Notes under the pieces: generated by a model
Database searches by the model: none
Seen by the model: only the letters and a program-made list of their open reading frames with translations
What the model was told of the DNA's origin: nothing
Position numbers and translations under genes: made by a program
Part shown: piece by piece, positions 39,155-48,989 of the stretch
Layout: each line of letters begins with the position of its first letter
Numbering within the stretch: position 1 is the first letter of the stretch
Source of the DNA: an uncultured Bacteroidales bacterium
GTDB lineage: Bacteria; Bacteroidota; Bacteroidia; Bacteroidales; Paludibacteraceae
Assembly: GCA_949282265.1 (NCBI GenBank)
Contig: CASDOZ010000003.1
Coordinates: 104,422 to 168,421 of the forward strand
DNA length: 64,000 nt
Direction: 5' to 3'

Positions 39155-40588
39155 TTATTTTTTAAGGTTCGACAAATAATCATCTATGGTTGCGGCGACC
39201 TTTCGTCCCGAAGCAATGGCGCGGACGACCAGTCCGGCACCGTAAGAGGCATCGCCGGCCGCGAAAACCTTTTCAACCGAAGTCCTGTTGGCCGCATCGA
39301 CACGGACATTACGGCGCAGATCAAGTTCCACGCCCAGGTTTTCAAGCAACCCCTCGTAAACAGGATGCACGAAACCCATCGCCAAAAAGACCAAATCAAC
39401 ATCAAGCAACTCGGTTTGTGCGGATCGCCGGGACACCATGCGGCCATCCTTACCCTCCTGCCAAGTTACGGGTGCAACTTCAACCTGTTTCAACACTCCG
39501 CCCTCGCCTATAAAACGTACCGTGTCCAGACTCCAACGCCGTTCGCAGCCTTCTTGGTGCGAAGACGATGTTTTCAGTATTTGCGGATAGTTCGGCCACG
39601 GCGTCGCCGGATTCCTGTCAACCGGCGGTTTGGGCATGATTTCTATCTGCAATACGCTGGTTGCACCTTGCCGTATGCTCGTCCCGACGCAGTCGGAGCC
39701 CGTATCGCCGCCTCCAATGACAAGCACGCGTTTTCCCTTGGCAGAAATCAGCTGCTCCAGCTCCACAATGTCGCCCGCAACAAGCCGGTTTTGTTGCTTC
39801 AGCAACTCCAAAGCGAAATAAATACCTTTCAACCCGCGGCCTTCCACCTGCAAATCGCGCGGCTGTCCCGAACCGACCGCCACGCACACGGCATCGTATT
39901 CACGGAGCATGGCAGCCAAAGCCTTTTTATCCATGCCTATGGGCGCATTGCACGTAAACGAAATACCTTCTTGCTCCAAAAGATCCAACCGGCGATCTAT
40001 CACACTTTTGTTCAATTTGAAATCAGGTATGCCCAAGCGCAACAAACCGCCGATACGTTCATCCTTTTCAAACACATCCACCGTGTGCCCTTTGCGGTTG
40101 AGTTGGTTGGCGCACGCCAGACCCGCCGGCCCGGAACCGATGACCGCCACCCGTTTTCCCGTGCGTGTACGGGGCGGACATGCGGTCACATATCCTTCCG
40201 AGAAGGCTTTCTCTATAATGGCCGCCTCATTATTACGGATGGTTACTGCCGCATTGGCCGACAAGGCCAACACACAACCTTTCTCGCACAATGCAGGACA
40301 AACGCGGCCGGTAAATTCCGGAAAATCGTCGGTTTCCTGCAAAATGCGGTAGGCTTCGCGCCAGTTTCCTTTGTACACCAAATCCTGCCATTCCGGCTGA
40401 CGGTTGCCCAACGGGCAATTCCAATGGCAGAACGGAACCCCGCAATCCATGCAACGCGAAGCCTGCACATGACAATCTTCGTCGTTAAACGTCAGTTCCA
40501 CTTCTGCAAAATCATATTTTCGTTGCTGGACAGGCCGATAGCCCGCCTCTTTTCTTCCTATCGTCAAAAATGCTTTCGGATCTCCCAT
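39155..40588 (-). CDS. gltD: Glutamate synthase small subunit
   Basis: A 477-residue flavoprotein that passes electrons from NAD(P)H to the large subunit in glutamine:2-oxoglutarate amidotransfer. The N-terminus has the [4Fe-4S] cysteines (ASRCMDCGVPFCHWNCPLG and CPALCEKGC), then FAD motif VIGSGPAGLACANQ and nucleotide-binding motif VIGGGDTGSDCVGTS. The gene lies between gltB (30-bp gap) and asnB (6-bp gap) on the same strand. A 663-codon reading frame on the opposite strand of this gene and asnB is a shadow. Confidence 0.95.
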   Translation of the reverse strand: MGDPKAFLTIGRKEAGYRPVQQRKYDFAEVELTFNDEDCHVQASRCMDCGVPFCHWNCPLGNRQPEWQDLVYKGNWREAYRILQETDDFPEFTGRVCPALCEKGCVLALSANAAVTIRNNEAAIIEKAFSEGYVTACPPRTRTGKRVAVIGSGPAGLACANQLNRKGHTVDVFEKDERIGGLLRLGIPDFKLNKSVIDRRLDLLEQEGISFTCNAPIGMDKKALAAMLREYDAVCVAVGSGQPRDLQVEGRGLKGIYFALELLKQQNRLVAGDIVELEQLISAKGKRVLVIGGGDTGSDCVGTSIRQGATSVLQIEIMPKPPVDRNPATPWPNYPQILKTSSSHQEGCERRWSLDTVRFIGEGGVLKQVEVAPVTWQEGKDGRMVSRRSAQTELLDVDLVFLAMGFVHPVYEGLLENLGVELDLRRNVRVDAANRTSVEKVFAAGDASYGAGLVVRAIASGRKVAATIDDYLSNLKK

Positions 40589-40618
40589 AATTCTCTTCTT
40601 TAAACTTGTTGCATAAAA

Positions 40619-43600
40619 TCAATAATCCTGCTCCATGCTGGCGATTTTCCGCTGTAAGGATTTCATTTGCTCGTCATGCAATACTTTCTTGTATTCTATC
40701 GGCATGACTTTGATGAACTGTTGCACATATTCATTCCAATTGTCCAACATGCGTTTTGCCAACGGGCTTTGCGTATGTTCGTAATGCAGCAGAACCAGTT
40801 GGTGCAATTCCTTGTTGTCCGCGGCATCTTCAATCAGCGACAATTCCACCATTTCCATGTTGCAGAAAAAATCGAAATTGCCATCCTTGTCCCAAACGTA
40901 TGCGATGCCGCCGCTCATGCCCGCAGCAAAATTGCGGCCGACACTTCCCAGCACGACAGTGCGTCCGCCTGTCATGTATTCGCAGCAATGGTCACCTGCA
41001 CCCTCAACCACGGCTATGGCACCGCTGTTACGCACGCAGAAACGTTCCCCGACAATGCCGTTGATATAAACCTCTCCAGCAGTCGCGCCATACATCAACG
41101 TATTGCCCGCAATAATATTCTGCTCCGGCGCAAACAGCGAACCCTTGGGCGGCACAACAATGATTTTTCCGCCGGAAAGACCTTTGCCGAGATAATCGTT
41201 AGCCTCGCCGGACAAATGAAATGTAATACCATGAGCCAAGAAAGCACCGAAACTCTGCCCTGCCGAACCGGCAAAATTGCAACGGATCGTATCAGCTGGC
41301 AAACCTTCGTTGCCGAACCGAACCGCAATCTCGCCGGACAACATGGCACCGGTTGAACGATCCGTATTACAAATAGGCAAATGCAACTCTATGGGCATCA
41401 ACGATTTCAAAGTAGGCAAAGCCGCCTTTACCAGACGTTGGTCAATCACTTCCCCGATCTGATGCACCTGCTCTTTCTGTTTGCGGCAGGCAAACTTGCC
41501 AGCTTCCACCGGACGGTACAAAATCTTTGACAAATCCAGTTTATCTATGGTATGATCGCCGACAGGTGGTTTTGACAACAACAAATCAGAACGGCCAATA
41601 ATATCGTCCATTTTGACAAATCCCATTTCCGCCAGCCATTCACGTACTTCCTGCGCAAGGAATGTAAAGAAATTGACAAGATATTCCGAACGCCCAAGAA
41701 AGCGTTTGCGCAATTCTTCGTTTTGCGTTGCCACGCCGACCGGACAGGTATTGACGTGACATTTGCGCATCATCACGCAACCCAAGACAATGAGTGCGCT
41801 GGTAGCAAAACCGAATTCTTCCGCACCAAGCAAAGCTTGGATAATAATGTCGCGGCCCGTTTTGAGCTGACCGTCCACTTGCAAGGTTACCTGCCCGCGC
41901 AAATTGTTCAACACCAAAGTCTGCTGCGTCTCCGAAAGCCCGATTTCCGACGGCAGACCGGCATGTTTAATGGAACTGACCGGACTTGCACCCGTGCCGC
42001 CTTCGCATCCGCTGATGACGATCATGTCGGCTTTGGCTTTAGCCACACCGGCCGCAATGGTCCCAACACCGCTTTCAGACACAAGTTTCACACTGATACG
42101 GGCACGCGGGTTGACATTTTTCAGATCGAAAATCAGCTGCGCCAGGTCTTCAATGGAATAAATATCATGATGCGGCGGTGGCGAAATGAGTGAAATGCCC
42201 GGAATGGAATGACGTGTATGCGCAATGACTTTATCCACCTTGAAACCGGGCAGTTGCCCACCCTCGCCCGGCTTGGCACCCTGCGCCACCTTAATTTGGA
42301 TTTCATCAGCATTCACAAGATATTCGGCCGTAACTCCAAAACGCCCCGAGGCCACTTGCTTAATGGCACTCCTTGTCGATGTGCCATCCTCGCGTACAGC
42401 GAAACGAGCCGCATCCTCGCCGCCTTCACCGGTATTGCTCTTGCCCCCCAACATGTTCATGGCAATAGCCATAGCCTCATGTGCCTCCTTGCTGATGGAC
42501 CCGAACGACATGGCTCCCGTAACAAAGCGTTTCGTAATCGCTTCGACCGGCTCGACCAATGATATGTCAATGGGATTGCGCTTGAAGTCCAAACGGTCGC
42601 GCAAGAAAACCGGCTGTTCCTTGTTATCCACCAAAGCCGTGAACTCCTTGAATTTCTTGTAACTACCCAAACGGGTCGCCACTTGCAAAGCCGTAATGGT
42701 TTCCGGATTCCATGCGTGGAACTCGCCGTTCTTCCGGTAACTATATATGCCGTTATGCTCCAGATATTGCTCGTGATCAACATAAGCATCCTCGTGGAAA
42801 GTTGCAATGTCGCGGTAGATTTCCTCCAACGTAACACCACCGATTTTCGAGGTTGTCCCGCAAAAATAGCGGTCAATCAATTCCTGGGATATGCCGACTG
42901 CCTCGAACAACTGCGCGCCGCGATAGCTTCCCATGGTGGAAATGCCCATTTTTGAAATGATTTTCAACAAACCTTTGTTCACGGCTTTCAGATAATTCTT
43001 CTCTGCCGTATGGTAATCCAACTGGATTTCCTTGTCCTTGACCAGATGGTCGAGCACGGCAAACGCCATGTATGGATTTATCGCGCTTGCGCCATAGCCG
43101 AGCAGCAAGGCAAAGTGCATTACCTCGCGCGCCTCTCCGGTTTCCACCACAATAGCGGTTTGCACACGCAGACGCTTTGATATCAAATGATTATGTACAG
43201 CAGAAACAGCCAATAACGATGGAATCGGTGCCAGCCTCTCATTTATTCCCCTGTCTGAAAGAATAATGTAGTTAAAGTCTTCCTTGACAGCTTTTTCCGC
43301 CTCGGCACACAAACGCCCAATGCCTTTTTCCAGACCTTCCGCGCCGGTCGTTATGTCAAAAGTCATAGGTAGCGTGATGGTACGGAAACCCTTGTATCGC
43401 AAGTTGCGCAAAATATCCACATCCGTATTCGTAATCACGGGCGATTTCAAATTGACCATCTTGCAGACATCGGGCGACTGCACCAGCAGGTTTTTATTGA
43501 TAACGCCAATGTAGCTGCCAAGCGACATGACCAATTCTTCGCGAATCGGGTCGATAGGTGGATTAGTTACCTGCGCGAACTGCTGCCGGAAATAATTGAA

Positions 43601-45133
43601 TAACAATTGCGGTTTTTGCGAAAACAGAGCCAACGGTGTGTCGTTTCCCATGGAAGCCACTGGTTCTTTGCTGTCCGCCGCCATTGGCACAATGATGCGC
43701 TCCACATCTTCCTTGTAGAAACCAAAAGTATGCAAGTAAGCCGCATAATCAGGAACATCGCACCCGACCGTGCGCCCTGAACTGATAGTGTCCAATTTGA
43801 CGCGGTTCTTCGACAGCCAGTCGCGATAAGGATGCGCCGCCGCCAACTGCTCCTTCAGCTCCTTGTCATGATAAATTTTTCCTTGTTCCGTATCGACAAG
43901 AATCAGCTTTCCCGGCTTCAAACGGCCTTTTTCCTTGATGTCGGCCGCATCAAAAGCCAGTACTCCGGCTTCGGAAGCAATCACCATCATGTCGTTCTGC
44001 GTAATCAGGTAACGTGCGGGACGCAATCCGTTCCGGTCAAGCATTCCGCCCGCGTAGCGGCCATCGGAAAAGAGTAGGGTTGCCGGCCCATCCCATGGTT
44101 CCATGACAATGCTGTGATACTCGTAAAACGCTTTCAAATCTTCCGAAATCGGGTTTTTCTCGTTAAAGCTCTCTGGCACAAGCATAGACAACACGTGCGG
44201 CAAGCTCATGCCCGACATCATGAAAAATTCCATGACATTATCCAACGATGCACTATCGCTCATTTCCGGCTGGACAATCGGTTTCAGCACGTCAATATTG
44301 CCTCCAAGCGTTTCCGGGCACAAAACGCTCTCGCGGGCTTCCATCCATTTGCGGTTGCCACGAATGGTGTTTATCTCGCCATTGTGCCCCAACAGACGGA
44401 AAGGCTGCGCCAAACTCCATGTCGGGAACGTGTTGGTGCTGAAACGCGAATGCACCAATGCCAAGCCGCTGGTAAAATACGGATTGATCAGGTCAAGGTA
44501 ATAATAGCGCAATTGCAGCGAAGTCAACATACCTTTATATACAATATTACGGTTTGAAAGCGAAACCACGTAAAAATCCTTTTTCCCCGGTATATCCGAT
44601 TGCAGCACCTTGCTTTCTATTTTTTTACGCAAGACATAAAGCGCCCTGCCCAAACCAACCTCATCCATTTCGGTTGGCGAAATGACAAAAATCTGTTTGA
44701 TGGCAGGTTCTGTGGCTGCCGAACCCTCACCCAAGATTTCACTGTTCACCGGCACATTGCGCGTAGCCAGCAACTGCAATCCCGCATTGGAAACTTCCTG
44801 TTCCACAATACTCATAAGCATGTTCTGATCGTCCTGCATCTTGGGAAGGAAAATCAGGCCGGTACCATACGTGCCTTTTTCTGGCACGGGAATACCTTGT
44901 AACAAAATAAACTCGTGTGGAATCTGCATCATGATACCGGCACCATCGCCTGTTTTGGGGTCTGCGCCTTCCGCACCGCGGTGGTTCATGTGCTCCAACA
45001 CTTGCAAGGCACTTTCTACTATTTTATGGGATTTGCCTCCGTGAATATTCACCAACAAACCGACACCACATGCATCATGTTCGTACTCGGGACTGTAAAG
45101 CCCCTGTTTTTTCATCGTTCTACCTTGTTGCAT
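40619..45133 (-). CDS. gltB: Glutamate synthase large subunit
   Basis: A 1504-residue enzyme producing two glutamates from glutamine and 2-oxoglutarate. The precursor starts with a short propeptide and the glutaminase nucleophile is Cys22 in HDACGVGLL. The order is class II amidotransferase domain, central domain, FMN-binding synthase domain (GGKSNTGEGGED; GCEGGTGASPVSSIKHAG), [3Fe-4S] cysteines in CVMMRKCHVNTCPVG, and the C-terminal beta-helix GXGXG domain (GSVGRNFAAGMSGG). The start may be 45133 or Met7 (45115), which is preceded by an AAGG-type site. It is transcribed after glnN (107-bp gap) and before gltD. Confidence 0.97.
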   Translation of the reverse strand: MQQGRTMKKQGLYSPEYEHDACGVGLLVNIHGGKSHKIVESALQVLEHMNHRGAEGADPKTGDGAGIMMQIPHEFILLQGIPVPEKGTYGTGLIFLPKMQDDQNMLMSIVEQEVSNAGLQLLATRNVPVNSEILGEGSAATEPAIKQIFVISPTEMDEVGLGRALYVLRKKIESKVLQSDIPGKKDFYVVSLSNRNIVYKGMLTSLQLRYYYLDLINPYFTSGLALVHSRFSTNTFPTWSLAQPFRLLGHNGEINTIRGNRKWMEARESVLCPETLGGNIDVLKPIVQPEMSDSASLDNVMEFFMMSGMSLPHVLSMLVPESFNEKNPISEDLKAFYEYHSIVMEPWDGPATLLFSDGRYAGGMLDRNGLRPARYLITQNDMMVIASEAGVLAFDAADIKEKGRLKPGKLILVDTEQGKIYHDKELKEQLAAAHPYRDWLSKNRVKLDTISSGRTVGCDVPDYAAYLHTFGFYKEDVERIIVPMAADSKEPVASMGNDTPLALFSQKPQLLFNYFRQQFAQVTNPPIDPIREELVMSLGSYIGVINKNLLVQSPDVCKMVNLKSPVITNTDVDILRNLRYKGFRTITLPMTFDITTGAEGLEKGIGRLCAEAEKAVKEDFNYIILSDRGINERLAPIPSLLAVSAVHNHLISKRLRVQTAIVVETGEAREVMHFALLLGYGASAINPYMAFAVLDHLVKDKEIQLDYHTAEKNYLKAVNKGLLKIISKMGISTMGSYRGAQLFEAVGISQELIDRYFCGTTSKIGGVTLEEIYRDIATFHEDAYVDHEQYLEHNGIYSYRKNGEFHAWNPETITALQVATRLGSYKKFKEFTALVDNKEQPVFLRDRLDFKRNPIDISLVEPVEAITKRFVTGAMSFGSISKEAHEAMAIAMNMLGGKSNTGEGGEDAARFAVREDGTSTRSAIKQVASGRFGVTAEYLVNADEIQIKVAQGAKPGEGGQLPGFKVDKVIAHTRHSIPGISLISPPPHHDIYSIEDLAQLIFDLKNVNPRARISVKLVSESGVGTIAAGVAKAKADMIVISGCEGGTGASPVSSIKHAGLPSEIGLSETQQTLVLNNLRGQVTLQVDGQLKTGRDIIIQALLGAEEFGFATSALIVLGCVMMRKCHVNTCPVGVATQNEELRKRFLGRSEYLVNFFTFLAQEVREWLAEMGFVKMDDIIGRSDLLLSKPPVGDHTIDKLDLSKILYRPVEAGKFACRKQKEQVHQIGEVIDQRLVKAALPTLKSLMPIELHLPICNTDRSTGAMLSGEIAVRFGNEGLPADTIRCNFAGSAGQSFGAFLAHGITFHLSGEANDYLGKGLSGGKIIVVPPKGSLFAPEQNIIAGNTLMYGATAGEVYINGIVGERFCVRNSGAIAVVEGAGDHCCEYMTGGRTVVLGSVGRNFAAGMSGGIAYVWDKDGNFDFFCNMEMVELSLIEDAADNKELHQLVLLHYEHTQSPLAKRMLDNWNEYVQQFIKVMPIEYKKVLHDEQMKSLQRKIASMEQDY

Positions 45134-45240
45134 AATTCGAGAAGATTTTACAATTACCGTCCGGCAAGCCGGATTATTTTATAATCCCAACTGCCGCAAC
45201 GGTACTTTTTATAAATCCGACCTATAACGGCCGGGGTTTA

Positions 45241-47427
45241 CTATCTGATAAATAACAATTCCCTGTATTTGGGCAACGGCCACATTTCATTGTCCACAAT
45301 CAGTTCGAGCTTGTCTATGTGGTAACGGATTTCATCCATCAGCGGCTGTACCGTATCGTGATATGCAATAGCTTTGGCCCGTTCTTCATCCAGTTTGTTG
45401 GCCACTTTGCGTGCATTAACCATGGCATCCACTTTTTCCATGACGGCCGTAATATGCTTGGCCACCTTGCGCACCATCTTCATATCCTGCTCCGCCAGTG
45501 TTTTGGCCTCATCTGCCGGAAACAAAGCATTGAATTTGGCGATATTATCGAGCAGAACCGACTGGTAACGGGAAGCGACAGGAACTATATGGTTCACAGC
45601 CAAATCGCCAAGCACACGCGCTTCAATCTGGATTTTCTTCGTATAAGTTTCCCACTTGACCTCGCAACGCGAATGCAATTCCACCTCGCTCAACACATGG
45701 GTCGAAGTAAAGATTTCCACATTATTCGGCCGCAGATAGGCATCAAAGTTCACCGGAACACTTGTTTCACAGTCCAAACCGCGACGGGCGGCCTCTGCTT
45801 TCCATTCCTCGCTGTAACCGTTTCCATCAAAGCGGATGGCCTTACATTCTTTTATCAATTTGCGGATAACGCTGAAAATAGCTTTTTCCTTCTGCGTTCC
45901 TCCTGCTATCAACTGTTCCACTTCCGCATAAAAATCATTCAACTGTGCGGCTACGGCCGTGTTCAATACAATCATTGCCTCGCCACAGTTTGCCGATGAA
46001 CCTACGGCACGGAATTCAAAACGGTTGCCCGTGAACGCGAAAGGCGACGTACGGTTACGGTCCGTATTGTCTAACAAAATTTCCGGAATATGTGCCACAC
46101 CTATTTTCAGACCGCTTTTCGGATCCATCGTAATTGCTTCTTCCGTTGTGGCCGTTTCAAGCTTGTCCAGCACTTCGGAGATCTGTTTGCCGAGGAACAC
46201 GGAAACTATGGCAGGAGGAGCCTCGTTTGCGCCCAGACGGTGCGCATTGGTCGCGGAGCAGATGGAAGCCTTCAGCAAATCATTGTGTTTGTAAACCGCC
46301 ATTAAAACATTGACAAGGAAAGTAACGAACTGCAAATTTTCAAGGCCGTTTTTGCCCGGCGACAACAGGTTCACACCCGTGTCCGTCCCCATGGACCAGT
46401 TGTTGTGCTTTCCGGAACCATTGATTCCTTTAAACGGTTTTTCATGCAACAGAACACGGAAACTATGACGCCGCGCCACTTTTTTCATAATGGACATAAG
46501 CAACAGGTTGTGGTCATTGGCCAGATTGGTTTCCTCAAAAATAGGAGCTACCTCAAACTGGTTCGGAGCAACTTCGTTGTGGCGTGTCTTCACCGGAATG
46601 CCGAGCTTCAGGCACTCACGCTCCAAGTCGGACATGAAAGCCAGCACACGAGTCGGGATAGAACCGAAATAGTGATCCTCCAACTGCTGGTTTTTGGCAC
46701 TGTCATGCCCCATCAAGGTACGCCCGGTAAGTACCAAATCGGGACGAGCAGCATACAAAGACTCATCAACCAGGAAATATTCTTGCTCCCAACCCAAATA
46801 GGAGAAGACTTTCGTAACGCGCTCATCAAACAAATGGCACACTTTCACGGCGGCAGCACTCATGGCAGAAATGGCCTTCAGCAACGGTGTCTTGTAATCA
46901 AGCGCTTCGCCCGTATAGGAAATGAATACGGTCGGTATGCAAAGCGTATCACCCACAACGAATGCCGGCGATGATGGATCCCAGGCCGAATAACCACGCG
47001 CCTCAAACGTATTCCGGATACCACCGCTCGGGAAACTGGATGCATCAGGCTCCTGCTGAATCAAAATCTTACCGGAAAACTCCTCTATGACAGCACCTTT
47101 CTCAAACTCGATAAAACCATCATGCTTTTCTGCTGTTCCGCCAGTCAGCGGCTGGAACCAATGCGTGTAATGCGTGGCACCCTGTTCCATGGCCCACTGT
47201 TTCATACCGGTAGCCACACCATCAGCATATTCGCGTCCCAGCGATGTCCCATTGTCAATGGCATCTATAATGGCATTGTATGTCCTTTTGGACAAATATT
47301 TAGCCATGGCGGCCCTGTTGAAAACATGCTCCCCGAAAATTTCGGATGGACGTTTTTCTTCCTTTTCCAGAACAACGGCCTTGTGCTGACAAGCCGTTTC
47401 CAATAATTTGAATCTCAATGTACTCAT
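45241..47427 (-). CDS. glnN: Glutamine synthetase type III (GlnN)
   Basis: A 728-residue enzyme that condenses ammonium with glutamate, using ATP. The length and N-terminal block (EIFGEHVFNRAAMAKYLSK) identify GSIII, the form typical of Bacteroidales, rather than the ~450-residue GSI. Conserved blocks include NNWSMGTD-type residues in GSGKHNNWSMGTD, KTRHNEVAPNQFEVAP and NRTSPFAFTGNRFEFRAVGSS. With gltB-gltD downstream it completes the GS-GOGAT cycle. The leader is unusually long (about 275 nt from the TAATTTTG box at 47709-47716) and contains an apparent amt remnant, so the gene is probably under nitrogen-responsive control. Confidence 0.97.
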   Translation of the reverse strand: MSTLRFKLLETACQHKAVVLEKEEKRPSEIFGEHVFNRAAMAKYLSKRTYNAIIDAIDNGTSLGREYADGVATGMKQWAMEQGATHYTHWFQPLTGGTAEKHDGFIEFEKGAVIEEFSGKILIQQEPDASSFPSGGIRNTFEARGYSAWDPSSPAFVVGDTLCIPTVFISYTGEALDYKTPLLKAISAMSAAAVKVCHLFDERVTKVFSYLGWEQEYFLVDESLYAARPDLVLTGRTLMGHDSAKNQQLEDHYFGSIPTRVLAFMSDLERECLKLGIPVKTRHNEVAPNQFEVAPIFEETNLANDHNLLLMSIMKKVARRHSFRVLLHEKPFKGINGSGKHNNWSMGTDTGVNLLSPGKNGLENLQFVTFLVNVLMAVYKHNDLLKASICSATNAHRLGANEAPPAIVSVFLGKQISEVLDKLETATTEEAITMDPKSGLKIGVAHIPEILLDNTDRNRTSPFAFTGNRFEFRAVGSSANCGEAMIVLNTAVAAQLNDFYAEVEQLIAGGTQKEKAIFSVIRKLIKECKAIRFDGNGYSEEWKAEAARRGLDCETSVPVNFDAYLRPNNVEIFTSTHVLSEVELHSRCEVKWETYTKKIQIEARVLGDLAVNHIVPVASRYQSVLLDNIAKFNALFPADEAKTLAEQDMKMVRKVAKHITAVMEKVDAMVNARKVANKLDEERAKAIAYHDTVQPLMDEIRYHIDKLELIVDNEMWPLPKYRELLFIR

Positions 47428-47508
47428 GTTGCGTATAATTAGGTTGTGAAAAGAATTCTATTTTTTACAGCTGGCGGGAAATAATTATCCAACCCGCCCG
47501 CCACTGGT

Positions 47509-47562
47509 TTAGTTATAGGCCGATTCACCGTGCTCGTAAATGTCCAGTCCTTCATTCCTCTA
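47509..47562 (-). pseudogene. Remnant of an ammonium transporter C-terminus
   Basis: After a stop codon at 47562-47560 one frame reads RNEGLDIYEHGESAYN and then a stop (47511-47509). GLD-x-x-EHGE-x-AY at the very end of the protein is the hallmark tail of Amt/AmtB ammonium transporters. The codons just upstream in the same frame do not extend the similarity. It lies directly upstream of glnN, a usual neighbour of amt, so it is best read as the last trace of a deleted amt gene. I rely on memory of the family motif, not a search. Confidence 0.55.
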
Positions 47563-47708
47563 TGCGTTTCGAAACACGCTGGCCATGCAACTTATTAAAT
47601 CCTTGGATTTGTCTTCATAATTGTCAGTCAGCAATCCCCCTGAGGGGATTTTGTTTTCTGGAGCAGACACGTAAAAAATCAAAAATTATTTTCATAAACC
47701 GTTAGTTG

Positions 47709-47716
47709 CAAAATTA
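47709..47716 (-). promoter_or_regulatory. TAnnTTTG promoter element of the glnN operon
   Basis: The complement reads TAATTTTG. It lies just 6 bp downstream of the dapL stop codon and 282 bp before the glnN start, which predicts a long leader over 47428-47700. That leader also holds a hairpin AATCCCC / GGGGATT near 47632-47649 and a GGCGGG / CCCGCC hairpin near 47472-47502. Confidence 0.6.
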
Positions 47717-47721
47717 CCAGA

Positions 47722-48954
47722 TCACATTTTCCATTCCTTGATACGCTCAATGGCTTCCTCCACATCTGGCGTATTTCCGAAAGCGGTCAAACGCAGATAG
47801 CCCTCGCCGCAGGGACCGAAACCGACACCTGGCGTCCCGACCACATGGCAATCGTACAATAAATGCGCGAAAAACTCCCATGAACCCATGCCATCGGGCG
47901 TTTTCAGCCAGATATACGGGGCATTCACACCGCCATAAACTTTCAGACCGGCCGAAGCCAGACCCTCACGGATAATACGCGCATTGTTCATGTAATACGC
48001 AATGTTGGCCTTGACTTCCCGTTGTCCCTGAGGCGTATAGATAGCCTCGGCCGCACGTTGCACAATATAAGCCGTACCGTTGAACTTCGTGCTCTGCCGG
48101 CGGTTCCACAGCGCATTCAAATCCACTTCCTCGCCGTTCACGCGGACACCGCGCAATTCTTTGGGAACCACGGTATAACCGCAACGCAAACCGGTAAATC
48201 CTGCCGTTTTGGAAAAACTGCGGAACTCAATGGCCACCCGTTTGGCACCGCGGATTTCATAAATGCTGTGCGGCACATCCGGCTCTGTGATAAAGGCTTC
48301 GTAAGCCGCATCAAATAAAATCAGCACACGATTTTTCAGCGCATAATCGACCCATTTCTTCAACTCGTTCTTTGTCAATGCCGTACCCGTCGGATTATTC
48401 GGGTAACACAAATAAATCACATCAGGCTTCTCGGCCGGCAACTCCGGAATAAAATCATTTTCAGCACAACAAGGAATATAGGCGATATCGCTCCAATGTC
48501 CATCAGGCAACAAGTCGCCTGCTCTGCACCCCATAACATTTGTATCGACATAGACCGGATAAACTGGATCTGTAATCGCAATCCGGTTATCCTTGCTCAA
48601 AATATCACCTATATTTCCCGTATCGCTCTTGGCACCGTCACTGATAAAAATCTCGGAAGGGACGAGTTTCACGCCGCGCGCTTCATAATCGTGCTTGATA
48701 ATCGCTTCCGCTAGAAAATCGTAGCCGCGCTCCGGCCCGTAACCGCGGAAAGTCGCCGCATCAGCCATTTCATCCACCGCACGGTGCAGGGCCGCAATGA
48801 CTGCCGGAGGCAACGGACGGGTCACATCGCCTATGCCCAAACGTATGATACGGGCTTCCGGATGAGCGTCCTTAAACGCAGCTACCTTTTTTGCTATTTC
48901 GGAAAACAGATAACTCTCCGGGAGTTTCAAGAATTGTTCGTTAACTAATGCCAT
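47722..48954 (-). CDS. dapL: LL-diaminopimelate aminotransferase
   Basis: A 410-residue PLP-dependent fold-type I aminotransferase. It converts tetrahydrodipicolinate directly to LL-diaminopimelate, the short route used by many Bacteroidota. Signatures are [25 protein letters not shown], the PLP lysine in [15 protein letters not shown], and [13 protein letters not shown] near the C-terminus. Length and N-terminus ([17 protein letters not shown]) match the family. It follows dapF by 35 bp on the same strand, so the operon makes meso-diaminopimelate for peptidoglycan and lysine. Confidence 0.96.
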   Translation of the reverse strand: MALVNEQFLKLPESYLFSEIAKKVAAFKDAHPEARIIRLGIGDVTRPLPPAVIAALHRAVDEMADAATFRGYGPERGYDFLAEAIIKHDYEARGVKLVPSEIFISDGAKSDTGNIGDILSKDNRIAITDPVYPVYVDTNVMGCRAGDLLPDGHWSDIAYIPCCAENDFIPELPAEKPDVIYLCYPNNPTGTALTKNELKKWVDYALKNRVLILFDAAYEAFITEPDVPHSIYEIRGAKRVAIEFRSFSKTAGFTGLRCGYTVVPKELRGVRVNGEEVDLNALWNRRQSTKFNGTAYIVQRAAEAIYTPQGQREVKANIAYYMNNARIIREGLASAGLKVYGGVNAPYIWLKTPDGMGSWEFFAHLLYDCHVVGTPGVGFGPCGEGYLRLTAFGNTPDVEEAIERIKEWKM

Positions 48955-48989
48955 ATATTTTTCTTTTATACCTGTTCAACATTTATTTT

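Noticed and set aside
38612-40603. 663-codon plus-strand open frame
   Set aside because: It lies antisense to gltD and asnB, both of which have full catalytic motifs. Its sequence is low in recognisable domains and rich in Arg, Gln and His, as expected of a shadow frame.
47428-47700. Glutamine riboswitch in the glnN leader
   Set aside because: The known glnA/downstream-peptide motifs are not evident. The only recognisable text is the ammonium-transporter-like tail.
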